From NCBI GenBank assembly GCA_016712625.1, contig JADJQQ010000004.1, forward strand, positions 682,001 to 746,000: 64,000 nt of DNA. The letters run 5' to 3'. Within the stretch, counting starts at the first letter, position 1. Each line of letters starts with the position of its first letter. Positions 50,299-58,485 of the stretch are shown here, in pieces. The notes below the pieces were generated by a model. The model was not told the origin of the DNA. It ran no database searches and saw only the letters and a program-made list of their open reading frames with translations. Source of the stretch: Candidatus Competibacteraceae bacterium (GTDB taxonomy: Bacteria; Pseudomonadota; Gammaproteobacteria; Competibacterales; Competibacteraceae). The position numbers and the translations under genes are program-made.

Positions 50299-51933
50299 TT
50301 AACGCCGGAATCCCGAAGTGATCGGATAACGCCGGTCGCGACCGAAAGCGCGTGGCGTGATCCGCACCCCGGGCGCGGCCTGACGGCGCTTGTATTCGTT
50401 GACGATCACCAATCGCGCCACCCGCTCCACCGTCGCCCGCTCAAACCCGGCCGCGATCAACTCCTCCACCGACCGGTCTTCTTCCACGTAGCCGTGGAGA
50501 ATGGCATCCAAGACATCGTAGGGCGGCAAGCTGTCCTGATCAGTCTGATCCGGCCGCAGTTCCGCCGACGGCGGTCGGTCGAATACCCGTTGCGGGATCA
50601 CGAGCGATTGGCGGTTGCGCCACGCCGCCAGCCGATACACCATCGTCTTCAGCACATCCTTAATGGGGGCGAAGCCGCCAGCCATGTCGCCGTACAGCGT
50701 GGAATAGCCGACCGCCGTTTCGCTCTTGTTGCCGGTGGTCAGCACCATCTTGCCGGTCTTGTTGGAAATCGCCATCAGCAACACGCCCCGGCAGCGGGCT
50801 TGAATATTTTCTTCCGCGATACCTGCCGGCAAGCCGGCGAACACCGGCTGTAAAATCGCTAAAAAGGATTGAAAGGCCGGTTCGATGGGCAAACTATAAT
50901 ACTTGACGCCCAGCGCCTGGGCTTCCACCACGGCGTCGGTGTTGCTCATATCGGCGGTATAGCGCGAAGGCATCAGCACCGCTTCGACCCGTTCCGCCCC
51001 CAAGGCATCGACCGCGATGGCCAAGGTCAGGGCCGAATCGATGCCGCCCGATAAACCCAGCACCACACCGGGAAAACCGTTCTTCTCGACATAATCGCGC
51101 ACGCCGAGCACCAGCGCCTGATAGATGCCCTGTTCCAAATCCGGCTCTTCGGCGATGGGTCCCTGAACGGGCGTCAAACCGGTTTCGGAAAGCTTAAAAT
51201 CCACTGGATAGAGGCCGTCCACGAAAAAAGGCGCTTGTTGGATCAGCGCGCCGTCAGCGCTGACCACGAGCGACCCGCCGTCGAACACCAACTCGTCCTG
51301 GCCGCCAAGCAGATTGACATAAACGATGGGAATGCGACTTTCACCGACTCGCTGGCGCAGCATCTTGAGCCGCTGATCGCCCTTACCGGCGTGATAGGGC
51401 GACGCATTCAGATTAACCAGCAACCGCGCCCCAGCCTTTGCGGCTTGCGCCACTGGACCGGCCTGCCATACATCTTCGCAAATGGTGACGCCGACCCGAA
51501 CGCCCTTGATCGTCGCCAGACCCGGCTCCGTTCCGGCGACGAAGTAACGCTTTTCGTCGAATACACTGTAATTCGGCAACCACTGTTTGTAATAAGTCGC
51601 CTGTACCGCGCCATCGCCCAGAACGACAGCGGCATTACGCAATCCTTCCGGCGTCATCAGGGGACAGCCCACCACGGCGGTAATGCCTTGAAGCTCTTGG
51701 CACAACCGTTTTAGGGCCGGTTCAACTTGACCAATAAAGCCAGGACGCAACAGCAAATCTTCGGGCGGATAGCCAGTGAGGGTCAGTTCGGGAAAGACGA
51801 TCAAATCCGCCTGGAGGCGGTCGCGGGCCTCGGCGGCGGCGGCGGTGATTTTTTCGGCGTTGCCGGCGATATCGCCGACCAGGAAATTCCGTTGGGCCAT
51901 CACAACCCGAAAAGCGGTAGCGAGAGCGGTCAT
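50299..51933 (-). CDS. nadE: Glutamine-dependent NAD synthetase
   Basis: NadE amidates nicotinic acid adenine dinucleotide to NAD. The N-terminal nitrilase-type glutaminase (residues ~8-260) has the Glu of VFPELTLTGYPPEDLL, the Lys of YYKQWLPNYSVFDEKRYF and the Cys of VGVTICEDVWQAG. The C-terminal synthetase has the PP-loop VLGLSGGIDSALTLAIAVDA, LTTGNKSETAVGYSTLYGDM and the end motif RRQAAPGVRITPRAFGRDR. Length 544 is normal. It stands downstream of sucD on the same strand, separated by a terminator. Confidence 0.95.
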   Translation of the reverse strand: MTALATAFRVVMAQRNFLVGDIAGNAEKITAAAAEARDRLQADLIVFPELTLTGYPPEDLLLRPGFIGQVEPALKRLCQELQGITAVVGCPLMTPEGLRNAAVVLGDGAVQATYYKQWLPNYSVFDEKRYFVAGTEPGLATIKGVRVGVTICEDVWQAGPVAQAAKAGARLLVNLNASPYHAGKGDQRLKMLRQRVGESRIPIVYVNLLGGQDELVFDGGSLVVSADGALIQQAPFFVDGLYPVDFKLSETGLTPVQGPIAEEPDLEQGIYQALVLGVRDYVEKNGFPGVVLGLSGGIDSALTLAIAVDALGAERVEAVLMPSRYTADMSNTDAVVEAQALGVKYYSLPIEPAFQSFLAILQPVFAGLPAGIAEENIQARCRGVLLMAISNKTGKMVLTTGNKSETAVGYSTLYGDMAGGFAPIKDVLKTMVYRLAAWRNRQSLVIPQRVFDRPPSAELRPDQTDQDSLPPYDVLDAILHGYVEEDRSVEELIAAGFERATVERVARLVIVNEYKRRQAAPGVRITPRAFGRDRRYPITSGFRR

Positions 51934-51993
51934 GGCGTACTGCGATCTCCTCGGCGACTGCCAGCCAAAAAACCAAAGCGAGACTTGAAGATA

Positions 51994-52018
51994 GCAAAAG
52001 GGGCGCTTCCGCGCCCCT
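51994..52018 (-). terminator. Terminator after sucD
   Basis: On the minus strand AGGGGCGC and GCGCCCCT (51999-52006 and 52011-52018) form a perfect 8-bp stem around a 4-base loop, followed by TTTTGC. It would end the sucCD transcript before nadE. Confidence 0.75.
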
Positions 52019-52055
52019 GATTGGCTTCAAGCTTGGATAGAAATCCGATGATGAC

Positions 52056-52931
52056 TTACGGGAAAAACTTCTTCATGGCAGCGCCGATATCCGCCGGAGA
52101 ACGGACAATGGTCGCGCCCGCTGCTTCCAGCGCCGCGAATTTATCGGCCGCCGTGCCCTTGCCGCCCATGATAATCGCGCCCGCATGGCCCATCCGCTTG
52201 CCGGGTGGCGCGGTGACGCCGGCGATATAGGCCACCACCGGCTTCTTGACATTGGCCTTGATATAGTCGGCGGCTTCTTCCTCGGCACTGCCGCCGATTT
52301 CGCCGACCATCACGATACCTTCAGTCTGGGGGTCATCCTTGAACAGGGTGATCACATCGATGAAGCTCATGCCGTGGATTGGATCGCCGCCGATGCCGAC
52401 ACAGGTCGATTGCCCCAAGCCCGCCCGAGTCGTCTGATCAACCGCTTCATAAGTCAAGGTGCCGGAGCGAGACACGATGCCGATTTTGCCGGGCTTGTGG
52501 ATATGGCCAGGCATGATGCCCATCTTGCAGCCGCCGGGGGTAATAACACCTGGACAGTTGGGGCCGATCAAATACGTGTTTGGATAGTTATTCATCAGCA
52601 CCGCTTTCACTTTCAGCATGTCCGTTACCGGAATACCCTCGGTGATGCAGGCGATGACTTCGATACCAGCCTCGGCCGCTTCCAAAATGGCGTCGCCGGC
52701 GAAAGCCGCCGGAACGTAAATCATGGTGGCGTTGGCGCCGGTGGCCTCGACGGCTTCGCGCACGGTGTTGAACACCGGCTTATCCAAATGCTTGGTGCCT
52801 CCCTTGCCGGGGCTGATGCCACCGACTAAATTGGTACCGTAAGCGATGGATTGTTCGGAATGGAAGGTGCCCTGCGAGCCGGTGAAGCCCTGGCAGATAA
52901 CCTTGGTGTCTTTATTGATCAGGATGCTCAT
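52056..52931 (-). CDS. sucD: Succinyl-CoA synthetase alpha subunit
   Basis: SucD carries the phosphohistidine of succinyl-CoA synthetase (succinyl-CoA to succinate with ATP/GTP formation). From the ATG at 52931 (MSILINKDTKVICQGFTGSQ) it encodes 291 residues, the usual length. The CoA-binding GFTGSQGTFHSEQSIAYGT, YLIGPNCPGVITPG and the active-site His segment HAGAIIMGGKGTAADK are visible. The frame is open upstream through sucC but is not coding there. It follows sucC by about 45 bases. Confidence 0.96.
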   Translation of the reverse strand: MSILINKDTKVICQGFTGSQGTFHSEQSIAYGTNLVGGISPGKGGTKHLDKPVFNTVREAVEATGANATMIYVPAAFAGDAILEAAEAGIEVIACITEGIPVTDMLKVKAVLMNNYPNTYLIGPNCPGVITPGGCKMGIMPGHIHKPGKIGIVSRSGTLTYEAVDQTTRAGLGQSTCVGIGGDPIHGMSFIDVITLFKDDPQTEGIVMVGEIGGSAEEEAADYIKANVKKPVVAYIAGVTAPPGKRMGHAGAIIMGGKGTAADKFAALEAAGATIVRSPADIGAAMKKFFP

Positions 52932-52975
52932 GGTCGTCTCATTACTCTCTAGATCGTGGAAACCGAATGCGCCGT

Positions 52976-54136
52976 TTACTTGACGGCGGTCACCGCCTTC
53001 TTGGCGGCGTCGGTGAGATCGTCGGCGGCCATGATGTTCATGCCGGATTTGGCCAGCATCTCGCGGCCCGCCTCCACGTTGGTACCTTGCAGCCGCACCA
53101 CCACGGGCAGGGTCAGACCCACTTCCTTGACGGCGGCGATGATGCCTTCGGCGATGGTGTCGCAACGGACGATGCCGCCGAAGATGTTGACCAGAATCGC
53201 CTTGACCTTGGACGAGGACAAAATCAGTTTGAAGGCGCGAGCCACGCGCTCGGCGGTCGCGCCGCCGCCCACATCCAGGAAGTTGGCCGGTTCGCCGCCC
53301 TGCAATTTAATAACGTCCATGGTCGCCATCGCCAGGCCCGCGCCATTGACCATGCAGCCGATGCTACCGTCTAGCGCGACGTAGTTGAGGCCGATTTCGT
53401 GGGCGATATGCTCGCGCTCGTCCTCTTGAGTCGGATCGCGCATCTCGGCGGTGTCTTTGTGCCGATACAGAGCGTTGTCGTCCAAGCTGACCTTGGCGTC
53501 CAGCGCCATCACCTGGCCGTCGGTGGTCACGATCAAGGGATTGATCTCGACCATGCTGCAATCTTTCTGGACGAACAGGTTGTAGACGCCGTTCAGCACC
53601 TTGACCAGTTGATCGACCTGCTTCTTTTCCATGCCCATCCGGAAACCGAGATCGCGGGCTTGGTACGGCTGAATGCCGGCGACCGGATCGACGGTAATGG
53701 TCAGAATCTTTTCGGGCGTTTTGGCGGCGACTTCTTCAATGTCCATGCCGCCTTCCGAAGAGCCGATCAGAATCACGCGCTTCTTGCTGCGATCCACCAG
53801 CGCGCTCAGATAATATTCCTTGGTGATGTCCACCCCGTCTTGAATTAGCAGGGCATGAACTTTGACGCCATCCGCGCCAGTTTGTTTAGTGACCAGGGTA
53901 GAGCCCAGCAGCTTGCCGGAGATGTCCTCGACATCTTGCAGGCTGCGCGCCAGCTTGACGCCGCCAGCCTTGCCGCGACCGCCCGCGTGAACCTGGGCCT
54001 TGACCACCCAGAGCGGACCACCGATTTGCTTGGCCGCCTCAACTGCTTCCTGCTGAGAGGTGACCTTAATGCCGCGGGGTATCGCCACGCCGAATTGCTG
54101 TAGGAGTTCTTTTGCTTGGTATTCGTGCAGGTTCAT
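52976..54136 (-). CDS. sucC: Succinyl-CoA synthetase beta subunit
   Basis: SucC is the nucleotide-binding ATP-grasp subunit. The start MNLHEYQAKELLQQFGVAIP at 54136 gives 386 residues, close to the family norm. WVVKAQVHAGGRGKAGGVKL, MVEINPLIVTTDGQVMALDA, NGAGLAMATMDVIKLQGGEP and VNIFGGIVRCDTIAEGI are diagnostic. It leads the sucC-sucD operon and is divergent from pilS across about 170 bases. An inverted repeat (TTCACG/CGTGAA, 54195-54211) in that gap could be an operator. Confidence 0.96.
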   Translation of the reverse strand: MNLHEYQAKELLQQFGVAIPRGIKVTSQQEAVEAAKQIGGPLWVVKAQVHAGGRGKAGGVKLARSLQDVEDISGKLLGSTLVTKQTGADGVKVHALLIQDGVDITKEYYLSALVDRSKKRVILIGSSEGGMDIEEVAAKTPEKILTITVDPVAGIQPYQARDLGFRMGMEKKQVDQLVKVLNGVYNLFVQKDCSMVEINPLIVTTDGQVMALDAKVSLDDNALYRHKDTAEMRDPTQEDEREHIAHEIGLNYVALDGSIGCMVNGAGLAMATMDVIKLQGGEPANFLDVGGGATAERVARAFKLILSSSKVKAILVNIFGGIVRCDTIAEGIIAAVKEVGLTLPVVVRLQGTNVEAGREMLAKSGMNIMAADDLTDAAKKAVTAVK

Positions 54137-54307
54137 GCGGATTACATCCCCCTTTTTCAGTGAGGTTGTGATTGTACCCCGAAACGCTCCAATCTTCACG
54201 TTTAGCGTGAAATGAGTCACCATCGGCTCATCATTGGCGCGGGTGGAGTTACAATTATAAATGGAATCTCCAACTTTCGGAAAACCACGCTCTCGGCCTG
54301 TGCGATC

Positions 54308-56023
54308 ATGACCGCCGCCGCTGTATCCACCGGACTGTCTACCGACCGGTTTTTTGACCGTCGCCATCTATGGCGAGCCTTTCGGGTCGCCAATTTCTAT
54401 CGGTTGATCTTGGCCGCTCTCCTGTTGATCACGTTCCTGTTCGACGAACAACACCGCTTGTTCGGCAAGCAATATCCCACCGTGTTTCTCGTGACCGTGC
54501 TGGCGTATATGGCGATGGCGCTGCTCGGCATCGGCGGCAGCTACTGGCGACGACCGATGTTGGTGGTGCAGGCACATTTACAAATGCTGCTTGATTTACT
54601 GGCTTTGACCATCATGATTCATGCGTCTGGGGGTTTGGCGAGCAGCCTGCTCAGCCTGCTGGTTACGGCCATCGCCGCCAGCAGCATCTTGTTGCCGCTC
54701 AGTTCGGCGCTGCTGTCCGCCGCCTTGGGGTTTTTTCTGATGGTCGTCTCTTGGTTAGTCACGCTATGGCAAGTTGACTTCAGATCGGCACGAGGTGTTT
54801 CTCCGCCGGTTAGCTGGCTCGACTTGCAGCCGCTGCTCGCTAACTCTGATGATCTTGTTCGCCTGGGAGTCATCGGCGCGGCCCTGTTCATCGCGGCCGG
54901 GCTAAGCCACGCGCTGGCGGAGCGCGCGCGCCGCAGCGAAGCGCTGGCGCGGCGGCGCACCTGGGAGTTGCTGGAGACCGTTGAACTGAACCAGGGTATC
55001 ATCCAACATTTGCAAAGCGGAGTGATCGTGGTCGATCGCGCGGATCAAGTTCAACTGTTGAACGACACGGCGCGGGAATTGCTCGGTTGTCCGCTGGCGC
55101 AACCGCTCATACCGTTAAGCGAGCTCTCATCACCCTTGCTCCAGCGGCTTAAGGCCTGGCGAGCCAGCGCGAGCTATACGCCGGTTTTCCGCGCACTCGA
55201 ACACCGTCCGGAACTGATTCCGCGCTTTACCCGACTCAGCGGCGGTCAGGCATCTAATATATTAATTATCATTGAAAATTCAGAACAAGTTGCCGAACGG
55301 CTGCAACAGATCAAACTGGCGGCGCTGGGTCGGTTGACCGCCGGTATCGCTCACGAAATTCGCAATCCGCTGGCGGCGATCGGCCACGCGGCCCAACTCC
55401 TGCTGGAATCGACCGAAACCAGCAGCAGTGATCAACGGCTCGGTCGGATCGTGCATGATAATGTCAAACGCGCCAACCGCATCATCAGCGACGTGTTGGA
55501 TCTGGCGCGACGCGACCGCATCAGGCCCGAACGACTTGCGCTAGTGTCTTGGCTGGAAACCTTCACCCAGGAATTCCAGTGCGGTCATGAAACAGCTTCG
55601 CCTGATTGGCGCCAGATGATCGAACCAGCCGCCATCGAAATTACCTTCGATCCGCACCAGTTGCATCAAGTGCTGTGGAATCTATGCGCCAACGCCTGTC
55701 AGTACGGCATCCGACCCGGAGAAACCCCTATAATCACCTTAAATGGCGGTTTGGAACCGGGCCGTGGCCGACCTTTCCTGGAAGTGCGCGACGACGGACC
55801 CGGCGTTCCTTCGGAAAATGTTGAAAAATTGTTCGAGCCTTTTTTCACGACCCGCTCCAAAGGAACCGGCTTAGGACTCTATCTGGCGCGGGAACTGTGC
55901 GAAGCCAATCGCGCCCAATTACAATATTTGCCTGTGCCCGAGGGTGGTAGCTGCTTCCGTATCACCTTCGCTCCCGCGAGTTCAGCTACGGAGATGGATT
56001 TATGGATGACCGCAACGCCTTGA
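54308..56023 (+). CDS. pilS: Sensor histidine kinase PilS
   Basis: PilS senses pilin in the membrane and phosphorylates PilR to control pilA. The ~571-residue product has about six membrane helices in residues 25-210 (LILAALLLITFLF, TVFLVTVLAYMAMALLGIGG, LGVIGAALFIAAGLSHALA). A PAS domain follows (about 235-335, IIQHLQSGVIVVDRADQVQL). The kinase has the H-box LTAGIAHEIRNPLAAIGHAA, N-box WNLCANACQYGIRP and G-boxes DDGPGVPS and SKGTGLGLYLAREL. The start at 54308 is chosen; the frame is open to 54212. The pilR start overlaps its 3' end by 22 bases. Confidence 0.94.
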   Translation: MTAAAVSTGLSTDRFFDRRHLWRAFRVANFYRLILAALLLITFLFDEQHRLFGKQYPTVFLVTVLAYMAMALLGIGGSYWRRPMLVVQAHLQMLLDLLALTIMIHASGGLASSLLSLLVTAIAASSILLPLSSALLSAALGFFLMVVSWLVTLWQVDFRSARGVSPPVSWLDLQPLLANSDDLVRLGVIGAALFIAAGLSHALAERARRSEALARRRTWELLETVELNQGIIQHLQSGVIVVDRADQVQLLNDTARELLGCPLAQPLIPLSELSSPLLQRLKAWRASASYTPVFRALEHRPELIPRFTRLSGGQASNILIIIENSEQVAERLQQIKLAALGRLTAGIAHEIRNPLAAIGHAAQLLLESTETSSSDQRLGRIVHDNVKRANRIISDVLDLARRDRIRPERLALVSWLETFTQEFQCGHETASPDWRQMIEPAAIEITFDPHQLHQVLWNLCANACQYGIRPGETPIITLNGGLEPGRGRPFLEVRDDGPGVPSENVEKLFEPFFTTRSKGTGLGLYLARELCEANRAQLQYLPVPEGGSCFRITFAPASSATEMDLWMTATP

Positions 56024-57447
56024 TCGTGGATGATGAAGCCGACATCCGCGAACTGATCGAAATAACGCTGTTGCCGCTCGGTATCGCTTGTTTTCCAGCC
56101 GAAACCCTGAGTGAGGCGCGTACTTTGCTCAAGCGCCAGCCCCTCAGTTTTTGCATTACTGACTTACGCTTGCCGGATGGCAACGGGCTGGAACTGGTCG
56201 CCCACATTCAAAGGCATTATCCCAATCTGCCGGTGGCGGTTATCACCGCGCACGGCAACGTGGAAAGCGCGGTGGAAGCTCTGAAACTGGGGGCGTTCGA
56301 TTTTGTTTCGAAGCCATTTGAGATTTCGGTGCTGCGCGACATGGTGGCAACGGCCTTGCGTCTGAACCGAAGCGGCGGCGCTCAAGCTAGTGATAATCGG
56401 CTACCCCTCCTGTTGGGCAAGTCGGCGGCAATGGAGAGCGTGCGGGGGTTGATCGCCAAATTGGCGCGCAGTCAAGCCCCGGTGCTGATCAATGGCGAAT
56501 CGGGCACCGGCAAGGAAGTGGCGGCGCGCTCGATTCACCTATCGGGACCCAGAGCCGACAAACCGTTTGTGCCGGTCAACTGCGGCGCGATTCCCGAACA
56601 ACTGATGGAGAGCGAATTCTTCGGATACAAGAAAGGGAGCTTCACCGGCGCCAGTCAGGATAAGAGCGGGCTGTTCCAAGCCGCGCAAGGCGGTACGTTG
56701 TTTCTGGATGAGGTGGCGGAATTGCCGATGCACATGCAGGTCAAGCTACTGCGGGCCATCCAGGAACGCGCGGTGCGGCCAGTCGGCGCGCAGGCCGAGG
56801 TCACGATCGACGTGCGAATTCTAAGCGCCACGCACAAAAACCTCACCGTTTTAGTTCGCAATGGCAGTTTTCGTCAGGATCTGTTCTACCGTTTGAACGT
56901 GATCGAGCTGCGGATGCCGAGCTTGCGCGAACACCCGGAAGATGTTCCAGAATTGGTCAAGACCACCATCGAGCGTTTGAGCCAGCAACCCGGCGCCTCG
57001 CGACTGGCGGTAACGCCTTCCGCGCTGCAAGCGCTGCAACGCTACGCTTTCCCAGGCAACATTCGGGAATTGGAGAATATTCTGGAGCGGGCTTTCACAT
57101 TGTGCGAAAACGGGATCATCCAGCCTGACGATTTACTGTTGCCCACCGCGGGCGGCTCCTCTCCCGCCGCTTTAACCTCCCATTCAACGCCTGCCCCCAG
57201 CCATGCGTCCATTCGACCGGAACCGGAAATATCGGTCAGACCCTCAACTTCTTTGCCCAACGAACCCAAGACGCAACCGATGCAGCCGGTGGTCAACAAT
57301 CTGGAAGGTTATCTGGAAGGCTTGGAGAAAGCCGCGATTCTGCGGGCGCTGGAAGCCACTCGCTATAATAAGACCGCCGCCGCTGAAAAGCTCGGCATTA
57401 GCTTCCGGGCGCTCCGTTACCGGCTGAAGAAGCTAGGGTTGGAATAA
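56002..57447 (+). CDS. pilR: Sigma-54-dependent response regulator PilR
   Basis: PilR activates pilA from a sigma-54 promoter. The receiver domain (residues 1-120) has ALIVDDEADIRELIEITL with the acidic pair, the phospho-Asp in ITDLRLPDGNGLELV and the Lys in FVSKPFEI. The AAA+ domain has Walker A INGESGTGKEVAARSIHLSG, the sigma-54 contact loop as YKKGSFTGASQDKSG (GSFTGA rather than GAFTGA) and Walker B GGTLFLDEVAELPMHMQ. The C-terminal Fis-type HTH reads TRYNKTAAAEKLGISFRALR. A target promoter lies 430 bases downstream at pilA. Confidence 0.95.
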   Translation: MDDRNALIVDDEADIRELIEITLLPLGIACFPAETLSEARTLLKRQPLSFCITDLRLPDGNGLELVAHIQRHYPNLPVAVITAHGNVESAVEALKLGAFDFVSKPFEISVLRDMVATALRLNRSGGAQASDNRLPLLLGKSAAMESVRGLIAKLARSQAPVLINGESGTGKEVAARSIHLSGPRADKPFVPVNCGAIPEQLMESEFFGYKKGSFTGASQDKSGLFQAAQGGTLFLDEVAELPMHMQVKLLRAIQERAVRPVGAQAEVTIDVRILSATHKNLTVLVRNGSFRQDLFYRLNVIELRMPSLREHPEDVPELVKTTIERLSQQPGASRLAVTPSALQALQRYAFPGNIRELENILERAFTLCENGIIQPDDLLLPTAGGSSPAALTSHSTPAPSHASIRPEPEISVRPSTSLPNEPKTQPMQPVVNNLEGYLEGLEKAAILRALEATRYNKTAAAEKLGISFRALRYRLKKLGLE

Positions 57448-57980
57448 TCCGCTAATCTCCGGCCAAGCTGTTGTGTTAGCTTGGCTGGAGGCCAATTTCC
57501 GCAATCGAGCTATTGTGATTGCACCAGTCAGCAGTGATTTGCTAGAGAAAATGCCTATATAAAGAGGCAAATACCCCTGTTCGATACAAATATCAAGCTT
57601 TAAAAACAGGCTGTCTGAAGCAAATTTCAGTTGATTAGAGCGAATGAATACCCGTTGGGACAAAAAACGCCTACCTGACCATTCACGTCATGACCATTTT
57701 TGTCACCCTGCGTCGATCAGTGTCACACTATAAAAGCAACCATTCCATTAAAAATTCAATCTAGCCGCCAACAACCGGGCCAACGTTTAGTTACTTATCA
57801 GTAAATTTATAATTTAATAATAATTTACAATAACTTATAATTTGATGAAATTTACCTTGCCGGATTTAATTTTCTTGGCACACCATCTGCAATATACCCT
57901 TCGAAGGGATCGAACGGCGATCCCAGAAGTCCCCAAACCCAAATGTCTTTGAACTGCGAATGTAAATTAGGAGTCATCTC
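57448..57980 (+). other. Regulatory gap between pilR and pilA
   Basis: No coding frame is credible. TGTCA repeats at 57701-57705 and 57721-57725, about 150-200 bases upstream of the predicted start site, resemble the TGTC-type half-sites reported for PilR binding. The next 100 bases are AT-rich and could allow bending. The sigma-54 promoter is listed separately. Confidence 0.6.
57875..57892 (+). promoter_or_regulatory. Sigma-54 promoter of pilA
   Basis: TTGGCAC at 57875-57881 and CTGCA at 57887-57891 place the invariant GG and GC twelve bases apart, as required for a -24/-12 promoter. The predicted transcript start is near 57901, about 80 bases before the pilA ATG. The gene for the matching activator PilR is directly upstream. 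Confidence 0.88.
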
Positions 57981-58403
57981 ATGAAAAAGCTGCAAAAAGG
58001 TTTCACCCTGATCGAACTCATGATCGTTGTGGCGATCATCGGCATCCTAGCCGCCATCGCGCTGCCGGCTTATCAAGACTATACGGTGCGCAGCCGCGTA
58101 TCAGAATTGGCAGTTATGGCCTCCGGCGCCAAGGCAACGGTAAGCGAAAATATTGCTAATAATGGGGGTGCCATTCCAGCTGATGCGTGCGTAGGCGTCA
58201 ATACATTCGCTACCGCCACCAAGAATACCGCCAGTTTGGCTTGTACCGCCGTCAGCGGCGTACTTATTGCTACCGGCACCACCGCTGCCCAAGGTGTTGT
58301 TCTCACCTACACCCCGACGGTTAATGCCGGCAACATCAAATGGAAGTGCACGACTGCGCAGCTTCCCTTCAAGTATGTTCCTGCTGAGTGCCGTAGCACT
58401 TAA
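57981..58403 (+). CDS. pilA: Type IV major pilin
   Basis: This 140-residue type IVa prepilin has a short basic leader (MKKLQKG) cleaved before Phe. The mature N-terminus is FTLIELMIVVAIIGILAAIA with the Glu5 needed for assembly. The hydrophobic helix is followed by LPAYQDYTVRSRVSELAVMA. Two Cys near the C-terminus (KCTTAQ and PAEC) form the D-region disulfide, and a second Cys pair is in the middle. TAGGAG is about 8 bases upstream of the ATG. A strong terminator follows. Confidence 0.96.
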   Translation: MKKLQKGFTLIELMIVVAIIGILAAIALPAYQDYTVRSRVSELAVMASGAKATVSENIANNGGAIPADACVGVNTFATATKNTASLACTAVSGVLIATGTTAAQGVVLTYTPTVNAGNIKWKCTTAQLPFKYVPAECRST

Positions 58404-58427
58404 TACAACCACTTAGTGAATAAAATA

Positions 58428-58457
58428 AAAAACCCTCGCTCGGCGAGGGTTTTTTTA
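58428..58457 (+). terminator. Terminator after pilA
   Basis: AACCCTCGC (58431-58439) and GCGAGGGTT (58443-58451) form a perfect 9-bp stem with a 3-base loop, followed by TTTTTT. It ends the pilA message; the next gene starts 80 bases after the pilA stop and probably has its own low-level promoter. Confidence 0.92.
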
Positions 58458-58485
58458 TCAGTTTTAATTTATAAAATTCCATAGC

